In this document: positions 49,663 to 58,310 of the stretch, in pieces
Position numbering within the stretch: the stretch's first letter is position 1
How the letters are laid out: each line of letters begins with the position of its first letter
Source: Methylobacterium sp. 2A
GTDB lineage: Bacteria; Pseudomonadota; Alphaproteobacteria; Rhizobiales; Beijerinckiaceae
Direction: 5' to 3'
DNA: 64,000 nt
Assembly: GCF_009806555.1 (NCBI RefSeq)
Contig: NZ_VUOK01000062.1
Coordinates: forward strand, 186,001 to 250,000
Notes under the pieces: generated by a model
What the model was told of the DNA's origin: nothing
What the model saw: the letters and a program-made list of their open reading frames with translations, nothing else
Databases searched by the model: none
Translations under genes and position numbers: made by a program

Positions 49663-51882
49663 TTACTCGCCCGCCTCGCGGCGGCGCTCGCCGCGGTGGC
49701 GGCCGCCCTCGCGGGGCTCGCGCGGCTCGTCGCCGCGCTCGGCCCGCTCGGCGTCGCGCTGGGCCTTCACCTTCTCGGTGATGTCCTCGCCGGTCTGCTG
49801 GTCGACGACCTTCATGGACAGGCGGATCTTGCCGCGGTCATCCTGGCCGAGGAACTTCACCTTGACCTTGTCGCCTTCCTTGACGACGTCCGTCACCTTG
49901 GCGACGCGGTTCGCCGCGAGTTCCGAGATGTGGACGAGGCCGTCCTTGGCGCCGAAGAAGTTCACGAAGGCGCCGAACTCCATGCACTTCACGATCGTGC
50001 CGTCGTAGATCACACCGACCTCCGGCTCCGCCACGATCGAGCGGATCCAGTTGTAGGCGGCCTTGATGGCCTTGCCGTCCGAGGAGGCGATCTTCACGAC
50101 GCCGGTATCCTCGATGTTGATCTTGGCGCCGGTCTTCTCGACGATCTCGCGGATCACCTTGCCGCCGGTGCCGATCACGTCGCGGATCTTGTCGGTCGGG
50201 ATCTGCATCGTCTCGATGCGCGGCGCGTACTCGCCGAGCTCGGGACGGGCCGCCGTCAGGGCCTTGGACATCTCGGCCAGGATATGGGCGCGGCCCTCCT
50301 TCGCCTGTGCGAGGGCGATCTTCATGATCTCCTCGGTGATGCCGGCGATCTTGATGTCCATCTGGAGCGAGGTCACGCCCTCGTCCGTGCCGGCCACCTT
50401 GAAGTCCATGTCGCCGAGGTGATCCTCGTCGCCGAGGATGTCGGACAGCACCGCGAAGCGCTCACCCTCCAGGATGAGGCCCATGGCGATGCCCGCCACC
50501 GGACGGCGCAGCGGCACGCCGGCATCCATCAGCGACAGCGAGCCGCCGCAGACCGAGGCCATCGAGGACGAGCCGTTGGACTCCGTGATCTCCGACACGA
50601 CGCGGATCGTGTAGGGGAACTCGTGGGCCGGCGGCAGGACCGGGCGGATCGCCCGCCAGGCGAGCTTGCCGTGGCCGATCTCGCGACGGCCCGGGGAGCC
50701 CATCCGGCCGGTCTCGCCGACGCTATAGGGAGGGAAGTTGTAGTGGAGCAGGAAGCGCTCCTTGTAGGTGCCTTCCAGCGCGTCGATGAACTGCTCGTCC
50801 TCGCCGGTGCCGAGCGTCGCCACCACGAGCGCCTGGGTCTCGCCGCGGGTGAACAGGGCCGAGCCGTGGGCGCGGGGCAGCACGCCGACCTCGGAGAGGA
50901 TCGGGCGGACCGTCTTCACGTCGCGGCCGTCGATCCGGGCGCCGCTGTCGAGGATGTTCCAGCGGACCACCTTCGACTGGGCCTCCTTGAAGGCGGCCTT
51001 GACCTTCTCGGCCGGGAATTTTTCCGCGCCCTCGGGGCAGAGGGCTTCCATCACCTTCGCCTTCACGGCGTCGACGGCGGCGTAGCGCTCCTGCTTGACG
51101 GTCTTGGTGTAGGCGGCGCGGAGTTCCGCCTCGCAGACCTCCAGCACCGCCTTCTCGACGTCGGCGTTCTCGGGGGCCTTGAAGTCGCGCGGCTCTTTGG
51201 CGGCCTTCTCGGCGAGGCGGATGATCGCCTCGATCACCGGCTGGAAGTGCTTGTGGCCGAACATCACGGCGCCGAGCATGATCTCCTCGGAGAGTTCCTT
51301 CGCCTCCGACTCGACCATCAGCACCGCATCCTGCGTGCCGGCGACGACGAGGTCGAGGGACGATTCTTCCTTGGTCTCGGTGACCAGCGGGTTCAGCCGG
51401 TAGCCGCCGTTGACGTAGCCGACGCGCGCCGCGCCGATCGGGCCCATGAACGGCACGCCCGAGAGGGTCAGCGCCGCGGAGGCCGCGACCATAGACACGA
51501 TGTCGGGATCGTTCTCGAGGTCGTGGGTCAGGACGGTGACGACGACCTGGGTGTCGTTGCGCCAGCCCTCGACGAAGAGCGGCCGGATCGGGCGGTCGAT
51601 GAGGCGGGAGACCAGGGTCTCCTTCTCGGAGGGACGGCCCTCGCGCTTGAAGTAGCCGCCCGGGATGCGGCCGGCCGCGTAGGCGCGCTCCTGGTAGTTC
51701 ACGGTGAGCGGCATGAAGTCCACGCCGGGCTTCGGCTCCTTGGTGGCGACCACGGTGGCGAGCACCGAGGTCTCGCCATAGGTGGCGACCACGGCGCCGT
51801 CGGCCTGCCGGGCGACCTTGCCGGTCTCGAGGACGAGCTTGCGGTCGCCCCACATCAGCTCTTCGCGTTGAACGTCGAACAT
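49663..51882 (-). CDS. pnp: Polyribonucleotide nucleotidyltransferase (PNPase)
   Basis: 739-residue 3'-5' phosphorolytic exoribonuclease of the RNA degradosome. Two RNase PH-like domains (starting MFDVQREELMWGDRKLVLET; the second with PRAHGSALFTRGETQALV, the catalytic core) are joined by a helical domain. A KH domain (IETMQIPTDKIRDVIGTGGK, about 555-615) and an S1 domain (GVIYDGTIVKCMEFGAFVNF, about 625-690) follow, then an Arg/Glu-rich tail. ATG at 51882. It lies after rpsO with a strong hairpin in its leader, the arrangement used in E. coli for autoregulation. Confidence 0.98.
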   Translation of the reverse strand: MFDVQREELMWGDRKLVLETGKVARQADGAVVATYGETSVLATVVATKEPKPGVDFMPLTVNYQERAYAAGRIPGGYFKREGRPSEKETLVSRLIDRPIRPLFVEGWRNDTQVVVTVLTHDLENDPDIVSMVAASAALTLSGVPFMGPIGAARVGYVNGGYRLNPLVTETKEESSLDLVVAGTQDAVLMVESEAKELSEEIMLGAVMFGHKHFQPVIEAIIRLAEKAAKEPRDFKAPENADVEKAVLEVCEAELRAAYTKTVKQERYAAVDAVKAKVMEALCPEGAEKFPAEKVKAAFKEAQSKVVRWNILDSGARIDGRDVKTVRPILSEVGVLPRAHGSALFTRGETQALVVATLGTGEDEQFIDALEGTYKERFLLHYNFPPYSVGETGRMGSPGRREIGHGKLAWRAIRPVLPPAHEFPYTIRVVSEITESNGSSSMASVCGGSLSLMDAGVPLRRPVAGIAMGLILEGERFAVLSDILGDEDHLGDMDFKVAGTDEGVTSLQMDIKIAGITEEIMKIALAQAKEGRAHILAEMSKALTAARPELGEYAPRIETMQIPTDKIRDVIGTGGKVIREIVEKTGAKINIEDTGVVKIASSDGKAIKAAYNWIRSIVAEPEVGVIYDGTIVKCMEFGAFVNFFGAKDGLVHISELAANRVAKVTDVVKEGDKVKVKFLGQDDRGKIRLSMKVVDQQTGEDITEKVKAQRDAERAERGDEPREPREGGRHRGERRREAGE

Positions 51883-51940
51883 TCCTGATCTCTTCCTTGC
51901 CTGCGGCGGGCGTTGGCCCGGCGCCGCCGGGGGCAAGACG

Positions 51941-51970
51941 GCGAGACACTCACCCAATGAAGTGTCTCGC
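51941..51970 (-). promoter_or_regulatory. Perfect stem-loop in the rpsO-pnp intergenic leader
   Basis: GCGAGACACT (51941-51950) and AGTGTCTCGC (51961-51970) form a perfect 10-bp stem with a 10-base loop, about 59 bases upstream of the pnp start. There is no U-tract, so it is not a terminator. In E. coli an RNase III-cut hairpin at this spot mediates pnp autocontrol; this is a candidate equivalent. Confidence 0.75.
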
Positions 51971-52091
51971 GATCCTGCCCCGATGCCGGCGCCTCGAAGC
52001 GGCCCGCTTGTGGGGAGGCCGGACCCATTCCGGCAGCCCGCGATGGTGAAACGCGGCCCCGGGCCGGGCCCGGAACCGCGCGATAGACGCC

Positions 52092-52361
52092 TTAGCGGCG
52101 GATGCCGAGACGCTCGATGAGGGCGCGGTAGCGGGCCTCGTCCTTGCGCTTGACGTAGTCGAGCAGCGAGCGGCGCTGCGAGACCAGCTTCAGGAGGCCG
52201 CGCCGGGAATGGTTGTCCTTGGCGTGGGTCTTGAAGTGGCCGGTGAGGTTGGTGATCCGCTCGGTCAGGATCGCCACCTGGACCTCGGGGGAGCCGGTGT
52301 CCTTGGCGTCCTTGCGGTGTTCCTTGATGAGCGCGGTCTTGCGCTCTGCCGTGATCGACAT
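52092..52361 (-). CDS. rpsO: 30S ribosomal protein S15
   Basis: 89 residues, the standard length. It shows TAERKTALIKEHRKDAKDTG, SPEVQVAILTERITNLTGHF, DNHSRRGLLKLVSQRRSLLDY and the C-terminal ERLGIRR, all classic for S15, which binds 16S rRNA helix h20-h22 early in assembly. It is followed by pnp as in most proteobacteria, but its usual upstream neighbour truB is missing: the gene upstream is a membrane protein on the other strand. Confidence 0.98.
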   Translation of the reverse strand: MSITAERKTALIKEHRKDAKDTGSPEVQVAILTERITNLTGHFKTHAKDNHSRRGLLKLVSQRRSLLDYVKRKDEARYRALIERLGIRR

Positions 52362-52645
52362 CGCGTGCCTTTCGGGTTGTGCTGATCGGATGCGGCGCCC
52401 CGTACGGGCGCGCGCGGGCTCGGCGTTCGGCCGGTGCCGGGATGTCGTCCAGCACGGTCACAGCGCCAAGCGGCTCAAGCCCCGCCCGGTAACCCGGGTC
52501 GAGGCCGCGCGATCCATACACGAAACCAGGGGATATGCCAGCCCCGGGGTAGGGGCGGTCGAGCCGCCGAATACCAGTCGCTCATCCGAGGAAACGGTTA
52601 ACGCCCCGGTGCTAATCGGGAGCGCGCACGAAACGCGGCCCGGCG

Positions 52646-54646
52646 ATGAACGGCACCCTCTCGGATGCGTGCGGTGTCCTGCTCGCGACGCTGCTCGGCG
52701 TTCCCCTCGTCCTCCTGCCGGGCTACGCGCTCGGCACGATCACCGGCGTGCTCGGATTCCGGACGCTGCCGCCCGGCCGGCGCGCGCTGTGCGCGGCGTT
52801 GTTCGGCATCGCGCTCCTGCCCGCCCTCGACGCCCTGCTGATCCAGGCGGCCGGCCTGCCCGTGGCGGCCCTGGCGAACGGTGGCCTCGGGCTCACCGCC
52901 CTGCGTCCGGCCCTCCGGGACTTGCGTGGTCCGCTCGACCGCCCGGCCCTGGCGCTCGGCGCGCTCTGGCTCGGGATCGTGACCTACGCGCTGATCGATC
53001 TCGACACCGGCACCGCCCTCCGCCAGCCGCTCACGGTCATCGACCTCGTCAAGCACGCGGCCCTGACCCGGGCGATCGCCGCGCACGGCCTCCCGCCGGT
53101 GGACCCGTTCTTCGCCCGTCCGGAGCGGGCCGGGTACTACTATTATTTCTACACGCTGACCGCCCTGGTGGATTGGGCCGGTGGCCGGCTGGTCGACGGG
53201 CGCACCGCCTTCGCGGGGCTCGCCGCCTGGACCGGGATCGCGCTCCTCGGCCTGCTGGACCGGCTGCTCGCCGCCACCGGGCTCGCGCGGGACGTTTCGC
53301 CCCGACTGCTGCGCCGGGCGGTGCTGGTGCTTGTGCCGGCGGGCGGCCTCGACATCCTGCTGGTGCTCCTGGACCGGGCGGCGTCGGGTTTCTGGATTCC
53401 CATCCCGGAATGGCTGAACGAGCAGGTCGTCAACTGGCCGACCTCCCTGGTCTGGGTGCCGCATCACGTCGCGGGCGCCCTGGCGGGCTGGCTCGGCCTG
53501 CTGGTCCTGGCCGAACGCGCCGACCGGCCGCGACCGGATCGCCGCGCCGATATCGTGGGTATCGTCACGGCAGCGCTCGCCTTCGCGGCCTGCGCGGGGC
53601 TCTCGGTCTGGGTCTGCCTGGGCACGGCCGCGGCGGCCGGGATCTGGCTCGCGCTGCTCGGATTCGAGCGCCGCTGGCACGACGCGGCCCGGCTCGGGGC
53701 GGCGGGGCTCCTCAGCGCGGTCCTGGCCGCGCCCTACCTCCTCGGCATCCTGGCGAACCGGACCGATACAGGCGGCACGATCCGCTTCGCGATCCGGCGC
53801 TTCGGCCCCCTGGAGCAGATCGACGACGGGCCGGGCCTCGACCTGCTCCGGCTGATCCTGCTGCCGATGAACTACTACGTCGCGCTCGGCGTCTTCGCGG
53901 GCGGCGCGCTCCTGTTCTGGAAGGTCGTGCCGCGCCGGGAGGCTCACGCAAGCGAGGCGGGCCGGCTGCTCACGATCTGCGCGGCAGCGAGCCTGCTGCT
54001 CGGCGGATTCGTCCGTTCGGCGATCCTCTACAACGATCTCGGCGCCCGCGTGGTGTTGCTCGCGCAGGTCTCGGCGCTCGTCTGGACCGTCGTGGCCCTG
54101 ACCCGGATCAGCCCGGGGGCGCGGCTCCGGCTCTCGGGATCGCTCGGCGCGCTGCTCCTCCTCGGCTATGCAACGACGCTCTACGGCTTCGTCGGGATGC
54201 GCGCCTATCCGGCCGCCGGGCATCCGCAATTCGCCATCCTCAACCGGCGCCCGGACATCGATCGGTCGCTGCGCGCCGCCTATGCCTGGGCCGGCACGCA
54301 CCTGCCCCGGGATCTGGTCCTGCAAGCCTCACCGCTTCCGCGGCGCGTCTTCGATTTCGGCCTCTACGGCACGCAGCCCGTGGCGGTGGCCGACCGCGAG
54401 GCGCGCCTGTTCGGCGCAGCGCCCGAGGCGGTCGCGGCGCGCCTCACCGCGGTCGCGCCGATCTTCGACGCGACCCTGCCCGCCGCGGAGGTGCGCCGCC
54501 GGGCGGCCGAGGCCGGGATCGGCGCCCTGGTGGTCACGGCCGCGGATGCCGCCTGGGGCGAACCCGAATCCTGGATCTGGCGCAGGCGGGCTGTCTATGC
54601 GGATCCGCTCGTGCGGATCCTGCGCGTCGAGGACCTCGATGACTGA
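52646..54646 (+). CDS. Large polytopic membrane protein (GT-C glycosyltransferase-like)
   Basis: 666 residues with about 12-14 hydrophobic helices and a soluble C-terminal portion (from about 540). The early loop HGLPPVDPFFARPERAGYYY, with acidic and aromatic residues after the first helices, resembles the catalytic loops of GT-C type transferases (DUF2298/PMT-like), though no named family motif is certain. If right, it would move a sugar from a polyprenyl carrier to a periplasmic acceptor. The ATG at 52646 follows GGCCCGGCG. Its last eight bases overlap the start of the next gene (ATGACTGA). Confidence 0.6.
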   Translation: MNGTLSDACGVLLATLLGVPLVLLPGYALGTITGVLGFRTLPPGRRALCAALFGIALLPALDALLIQAAGLPVAALANGGLGLTALRPALRDLRGPLDRPALALGALWLGIVTYALIDLDTGTALRQPLTVIDLVKHAALTRAIAAHGLPPVDPFFARPERAGYYYYFYTLTALVDWAGGRLVDGRTAFAGLAAWTGIALLGLLDRLLAATGLARDVSPRLLRRAVLVLVPAGGLDILLVLLDRAASGFWIPIPEWLNEQVVNWPTSLVWVPHHVAGALAGWLGLLVLAERADRPRPDRRADIVGIVTAALAFAACAGLSVWVCLGTAAAAGIWLALLGFERRWHDAARLGAAGLLSAVLAAPYLLGILANRTDTGGTIRFAIRRFGPLEQIDDGPGLDLLRLILLPMNYYVALGVFAGGALLFWKVVPRREAHASEAGRLLTICAAASLLLGGFVRSAILYNDLGARVVLLAQVSALVWTVVALTRISPGARLRLSGSLGALLLLGYATTLYGFVGMRAYPAAGHPQFAILNRRPDIDRSLRAAYAWAGTHLPRDLVLQASPLPRRVFDFGLYGTQPVAVADREARLFGAAPEAVAARLTAVAPIFDATLPAAEVRRRAAEAGIGALVVTAADAAWGEPESWIWRRRAVYADPLVRILRVEDLDD

Positions 54647-55283
54647 GCCTTCCTTGTCCGGCACCGGACGGGCCCTGCGCTGGGTCGGCGCACAGGCGCT
54701 TCTGCATCTGGGGACCCTGGTTGTCGGCTTCGGCACGTTCGTGCTGCTGTTCCAGACGGACCTGTGGTCCGGCGTGACGATCCTGTTCTACCGCGGCCTC
54801 CTGCTGCTGGTCGTGGCTTTCCTGCTCACGCTGGCGGCGGCCGTGGCGCTCACCGGCCTCGGCCGCGCCTGGGGGTTGCGGCGGCGCGACGCCCTCGGGG
54901 CCTGCGTGCTGTCGCTGTCCCTCAACCTGAGCGGCTTCGTCGTCCTTCCCGTCACGGTCGACCGCTCGGTCAGCGTATTCCTGCTCGGGCAGATGGCGGC
55001 GCATCCCGACGAGAGCTTCGACGCGGACCGTGCCCGGGCGGTGTTCGACGCGGTCTATCTCGGCACGTTCCGCCAGATGGAGCGGCGACTGGCCGAGCAG
55101 AAAGCCTCGGGCAACGTGGCCCCGAGAGGGGACGGTTACGTCATCACCCCGCAGGGCCGCGCCTTCATCCGCTTCGCCGGCTTGATCGCCCGGCTCTTCC
55201 GGACCGATACGAGGCTGATCGCGGGGGCGTCGGCGCCTGGGGCGGCACCGACCCTGAGGCCGCCTCGGGACCAGCCGGACTAG
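54639..55283 (+). CDS. Membrane protein coupled to the GT-C-like protein
   Basis: 214 residues, three to four hydrophobic helices in the first half (LLHLGTLVVGFGTFVLLF, VTILFYRGLLLLVVAFLLTL, ALGACVLSLSLNLSGFVVLP). The cytoplasmic second half, with DADRARAVFDAVYLGTFRQMERRL and YVITPQGRAFIRFAGLI, reads like a winged-helix-like domain. The overlap with the upstream gene (8 bp) implies that the two work together. No family recognised. Confidence 0.75.
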   Translation: MTEPSLSGTGRALRWVGAQALLHLGTLVVGFGTFVLLFQTDLWSGVTILFYRGLLLLVVAFLLTLAAAVALTGLGRAWGLRRRDALGACVLSLSLNLSGFVVLPVTVDRSVSVFLLGQMAAHPDESFDADRARAVFDAVYLGTFRQMERRLAEQKASGNVAPRGDGYVITPQGRAFIRFAGLIARLFRTDTRLIAGASAPGAAPTLRPPRDQPD

Positions 55284-55408
55284 CGGCCTCGACGCGGGAC
55301 ACCGGAGGTGATCCAGTCTGCGTGACGGTGGGATGACCAGCCCCAGACAAGCTTAGCGGCGTGTCCCTTGCACGTCCTTATGTCGGGCGATCAGGGAGCA
55401 CGGACGGG

Positions 55409-56803
55409 ATGGCGGAATCGGCGATGACCAGGGGTCCCGACGCAGTGTCTGAGCCGGATGGGATACTCCTCCGGACCCTCACGGTCCCGGGCCTCATCGC
55501 CATCGGCCTCGGCGCCACGATCGGTGCGGGCATCTTCGTGCTCACGGGGACGGCGGCGGCGCAATATGCGGGGCCGGCGCTCAGCCTGTCCTTCGTGATC
55601 GGCGGGATCGCCTGCGGTCTCGTCGGCCTGTGCTACGCCGAGCTGGCGGCCATGATCCCGGAGGCCGGCTCCACCTACACCTACACCCGCGAGAGCCTCG
55701 GCCGGTTTCCCGCCTGGATCATCGGCTGGGATCTCGTCCTCGAATTTGCCGTCGCGGCCGCCACGGTGGCGGTGGGATGGTCGGGCTACGCGCAGTCGCT
55801 CGCGGCGGATTTCGGCCTGCGCCTGCCGCCGTCGCTCGCCGGCGCGCCGGGCGAGGGCGGGATCGTCAACCTGCCGGCCGTCGCCATCGTGCTGCTGCTC
55901 ACCGCCCTGCTGACCCGCGCCACCCGGGAGGCCTCCCTGGTGAACGGTCTCCTCGTCGCCTGCAAGATCGCGATCATCCTGGCCTTCGTGGGCGTCGGCG
56001 CCGTCCATCTCCGGCCGGACCTCTGGCATCCCTTCGTGCCCGAGAATGCCGGGACCTTCGGCGCCTTTGGCTGGAGCGGCGTCTTTCGCGGCGCCGCGGT
56101 GGTGTTCTTCGCTTTCGTGGGGTTCGAGACGGTCGCGACCGCCGCGGGCGAGTGCCGGGCGCCGCAGCGCGACGCGCCGGCGGGGCTGATCGGCTCGCTC
56201 CTGATCACCACGGTGCTGTACGTGGCGATGGCGGTCGTGCTCACCGGCCTCGTGCCCTACCGGGACCTCGACGTCGCCGATCCGGTGGCCAAGGCGGTCG
56301 ACGCGATCGGGCTCTCGGCCTTCGCGACCGTGATCAAGATCGGCGCCCTGATCGGCCTGACCACCTCGGCGCTGACCGCCCTGTTCGGCCAGGGCCGGAT
56401 CTTCTTCGCCATGGCCCGCGACGGGTTCCTCCCGAAGGTCTTCTGTCAGGTCCATCCCGTGACGCGGGCGCCCGCCGCCAGCCAGATCGTGATCGGCCTG
56501 TTCACGGCCGCTTTGGCGGGCCTCGTGCCGATCGACATCCTGGGCGAGATCGTGAGCATCGGCACGCTGCTCGCCTTCTGCCTCGTCTGCGCGACGGTGC
56601 TGATCCTGCGCCGGCGGGATCCGGCCCGGCCGCGACCCTTCCGGGTTCCGGCGGCGCCGCTCGTCGCCGGGCTCGGCATCCTGTCCTGCCTGGTGCTGAT
56701 GGCCTCGCTGCCGGCCGATACCTGGATCCGCCTCGCGCTCTGGCTGGCGATCGGGCTCGCCATCTACGCCGGCTACGGCAGGCGCCACGCCCGGATCAGC
56801 TGA
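55409..56803 (+). CDS. Amino-acid permease (APC superfamily)
   Basis: 464 residues with 12 predicted helices. The first-helix signature IAIGLGATIGAGIFVLTGTA (substrate-binding GAGIF) and AEYAAMIPEAGSTY-like (CYAELAAMIPEAGSTYTYTR) match cationic amino-acid transporters of the CAT/YfnA type; FGQGRIFFAMARDGFLPKVF and RPFRVPAAPLV are further family marks. ATG at 55409 was preferred over 55361 because GGGAG precedes it. Substrate not determinable. Its last 8 bp overlap the end of the convergent flgC. Confidence 0.9.
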   Translation: MAESAMTRGPDAVSEPDGILLRTLTVPGLIAIGLGATIGAGIFVLTGTAAAQYAGPALSLSFVIGGIACGLVGLCYAELAAMIPEAGSTYTYTRESLGRFPAWIIGWDLVLEFAVAAATVAVGWSGYAQSLAADFGLRLPPSLAGAPGEGGIVNLPAVAIVLLLTALLTRATREASLVNGLLVACKIAIILAFVGVGAVHLRPDLWHPFVPENAGTFGAFGWSGVFRGAAVVFFAFVGFETVATAAGECRAPQRDAPAGLIGSLLITTVLYVAMAVVLTGLVPYRDLDVADPVAKAVDAIGLSAFATVIKIGALIGLTTSALTALFGQGRIFFAMARDGFLPKVFCQVHPVTRAPAASQIVIGLFTAALAGLVPIDILGEIVSIGTLLAFCLVCATVLILRRRDPARPRPFRVPAAPLVAGLGILSCLVLMASLPADTWIRLALWLAIGLAIYAGYGRRHARIS

Positions 56804-57206
56804 GGAGGTCGAGCGTCGCCCGGCTCAGCGAGTCGAGGATGCCCGAGGCGCTGAGATTGGCCTCGTAATTCCGGACCACCGTCTGCAGGTCGGCCGTTTC
56901 GGTGGCGGCATTCACGTTCGGCAACTGGACGTAGCCGCGGGGGTCGGCGGCGACGTTCGACGGGTCGTAGCGGCTGCGGAACGCGCTGGTATCCCGCGCG
57001 ATGCGGCCGACCGGGTCGCGCGGGTTGTCGGCGAACACGGGGGCGAACACGGCGATCTTGCGGGTGTAGGGTGCACCACCCGGCGTCTCGGAGACCGAAT
57101 CCGCGTTGGCGAGGTTCTCGGAGATCGCCCGGATCCGGCCGCCCTGGACCTGTCGGCCCGCGGCGAGGACGTCGGACGCCGCGTGGAGGGCGCTGGTATC
57201 CGGCAT
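56796..57206 (-). CDS. flgC: Flagellar basal-body rod protein FlgC (orphan)
   Basis: 136 residues. The N-terminal rod motif is ALHAASDVLAAGRQVQGGRIRAISENLANADS; the C-terminal motif YVQLPNVNAATETADLQTVVRNYEANLSA matches the FlgC pattern (PNVN...E...D...RxYEAN). FlgC forms part of the periplasmic rod and is exported by the flagellar type III system. No other flagellar gene is in the window, so this copy is either an orphan paralogue or a displaced gene. The stop codon lies inside the end of the permease gene. Confidence 0.85.
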   Translation of the reverse strand: MPDTSALHAASDVLAAGRQVQGGRIRAISENLANADSVSETPGGAPYTRKIAVFAPVFADNPRDPVGRIARDTSAFRSRYDPSNVAADPRGYVQLPNVNAATETADLQTVVRNYEANLSASGILDSLSRATLDLLS

Positions 57207-57302
57207 GCGCGGGGCCTCGTGGGCAGCGGGAACGATGGAGGCGATCCTCCCCGGGACAGGCTTAACGGCAGGTTAAACCAGATCCCATGACCTTCCGGCC
57301 CT

Positions 57303-57836
57303 TCACGCCAGCGCGTCGATCGCCGTCTCGATCGGCATGAAGAAGGTGTGCGAGCCGATCGGGCTTTCCTGGAATTCGGCTTCCGTCCAGAATTTGGCTG
57401 CGGCCTCGTCGAGCGCATGAACGAGGATGGCACGGATACCGATCGTCTCGGACGCACCGATGATCCGCAACAGGGCATCCCGGAGCAGATCCTGCCCGAG
57501 GCCGGTCCCGCGATGGCGCAGATCGCGCGCCAAGCGTCCGATGATCGCGACCGGGACTTGATTCGGCGTGCCCCGGGCGCGCTTCATCTTGCCCGGCAGC
57601 GCACCGCGTTCAACGCTGCCGCTCGCGATGCAGTAGTAGCCGACCACGTCGTCGCCGTCGCAGACCACGTAGGTGCGCGCCGTCCGCCCCTCGCTGACGC
57701 CGGCCCGCCTGCGGATCCACTCGTTGAGCGATGGCTGCCCGCAATCGAAGTTGTCGACGCAATGAGCCGCGGAGAGATGAGCGGGCGCCCTCAGCCTGCC
57801 CTTGTCGGCGGCCGGCGGACCCGTCACGTTTCCCAT
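57303..57836 (-). CDS. GNAT acetyltransferase toxin (TacT/AtaT-like) of a type II TA pair
   Basis: 177 residues. The family fingerprint is LNEWIRRRAGVSEGRTARTYVV, VVGYYCIASGSVERG and IIGRLARDLRHRGTGLGQDL, the last holding the acetyl-CoA loop RGTGLG (109-114). TacT-type toxins acetylate the amino group of charged tRNAs and block translation. The position of the catalytic tyrosine (FY of FYxxxGF) is here Phe149-Trp150 (KFWTEAEF), so activity is doubtful. The ATG at 57836 overlaps the antitoxin by 13 bp. Confidence 0.9.
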   Translation of the reverse strand: MGNVTGPPAADKGRLRAPAHLSAAHCVDNFDCGQPSLNEWIRRRAGVSEGRTARTYVVCDGDDVVGYYCIASGSVERGALPGKMKRARGTPNQVPVAIIGRLARDLRHRGTGLGQDLLRDALLRIIGASETIGIRAILVHALDEAAAKFWTEAEFQESPIGSHTFFMPIETAIDALA

Positions 57837-58138
57837 GGTGGGCGCCGCTTCATCAGCGCCTTCAGGTGCGCGCCGGCGGGGCGCGGATTGTCGAGCGCCT
57901 GCGTAAAGGCGTCGTGCTGGTCGGGGGTCAGCACGAAGAGGCGCTGATCGAGGAGCACGTCGATCGCATGCCGACGTGCGGTCTCGATCATGAACTCGGT
58001 GCGCGTCTTCCCGATGATTGAGGCCGCCGCATCGATTAGGTCGCGGGTCTCCGTCTCAACCCGCAAATTGATGGTGGAACCGCGGCGAGCCGGATCCTGC
58101 CGTGCGGCGGGGCGTTCCGTGACATCCGTCATGATCAC
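57824..58138 (-). CDS. DUF1778 antitoxin (TacA-like)
   Basis: 104 residues. RRGSTINLRVETETRDLIDAAASIIGKTRTEFMIET is the ribbon-helix-helix DNA-binding region; the C-terminal DQHDAFTQALDNPRPAGAHL wraps the toxin. DUF1778 proteins neutralise GNAT toxins and repress the operon. A GTG at 58138 has AGGA 4 bases ahead; an ATG two codons on (58132) is an alternative. The antitoxin-first order and overlap are standard. Confidence 0.9.
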   Translation of the reverse strand: MIMTDVTERPAARQDPARRGSTINLRVETETRDLIDAAASIIGKTRTEFMIETARRHAIDVLLDQRLFVLTPDQHDAFTQALDNPRPAGAHLKALMKRRPPWET

Positions 58139-58310
58139 TGCGTCCTGTCCGAGACGTCACGCCGGGACGCGACCCGATATGGGTGGCAGGCTGTATACAC
58201 GATGTCAACACAGTGAGGCGCCAACGCGGTGCGGGCCGAAGCCGGATGGCGGCGCGCATGCGTGGGTGTGAGCAAAGGCGATCGCGTGGCCTTGAGCCGC
58301 TTATCAGACT

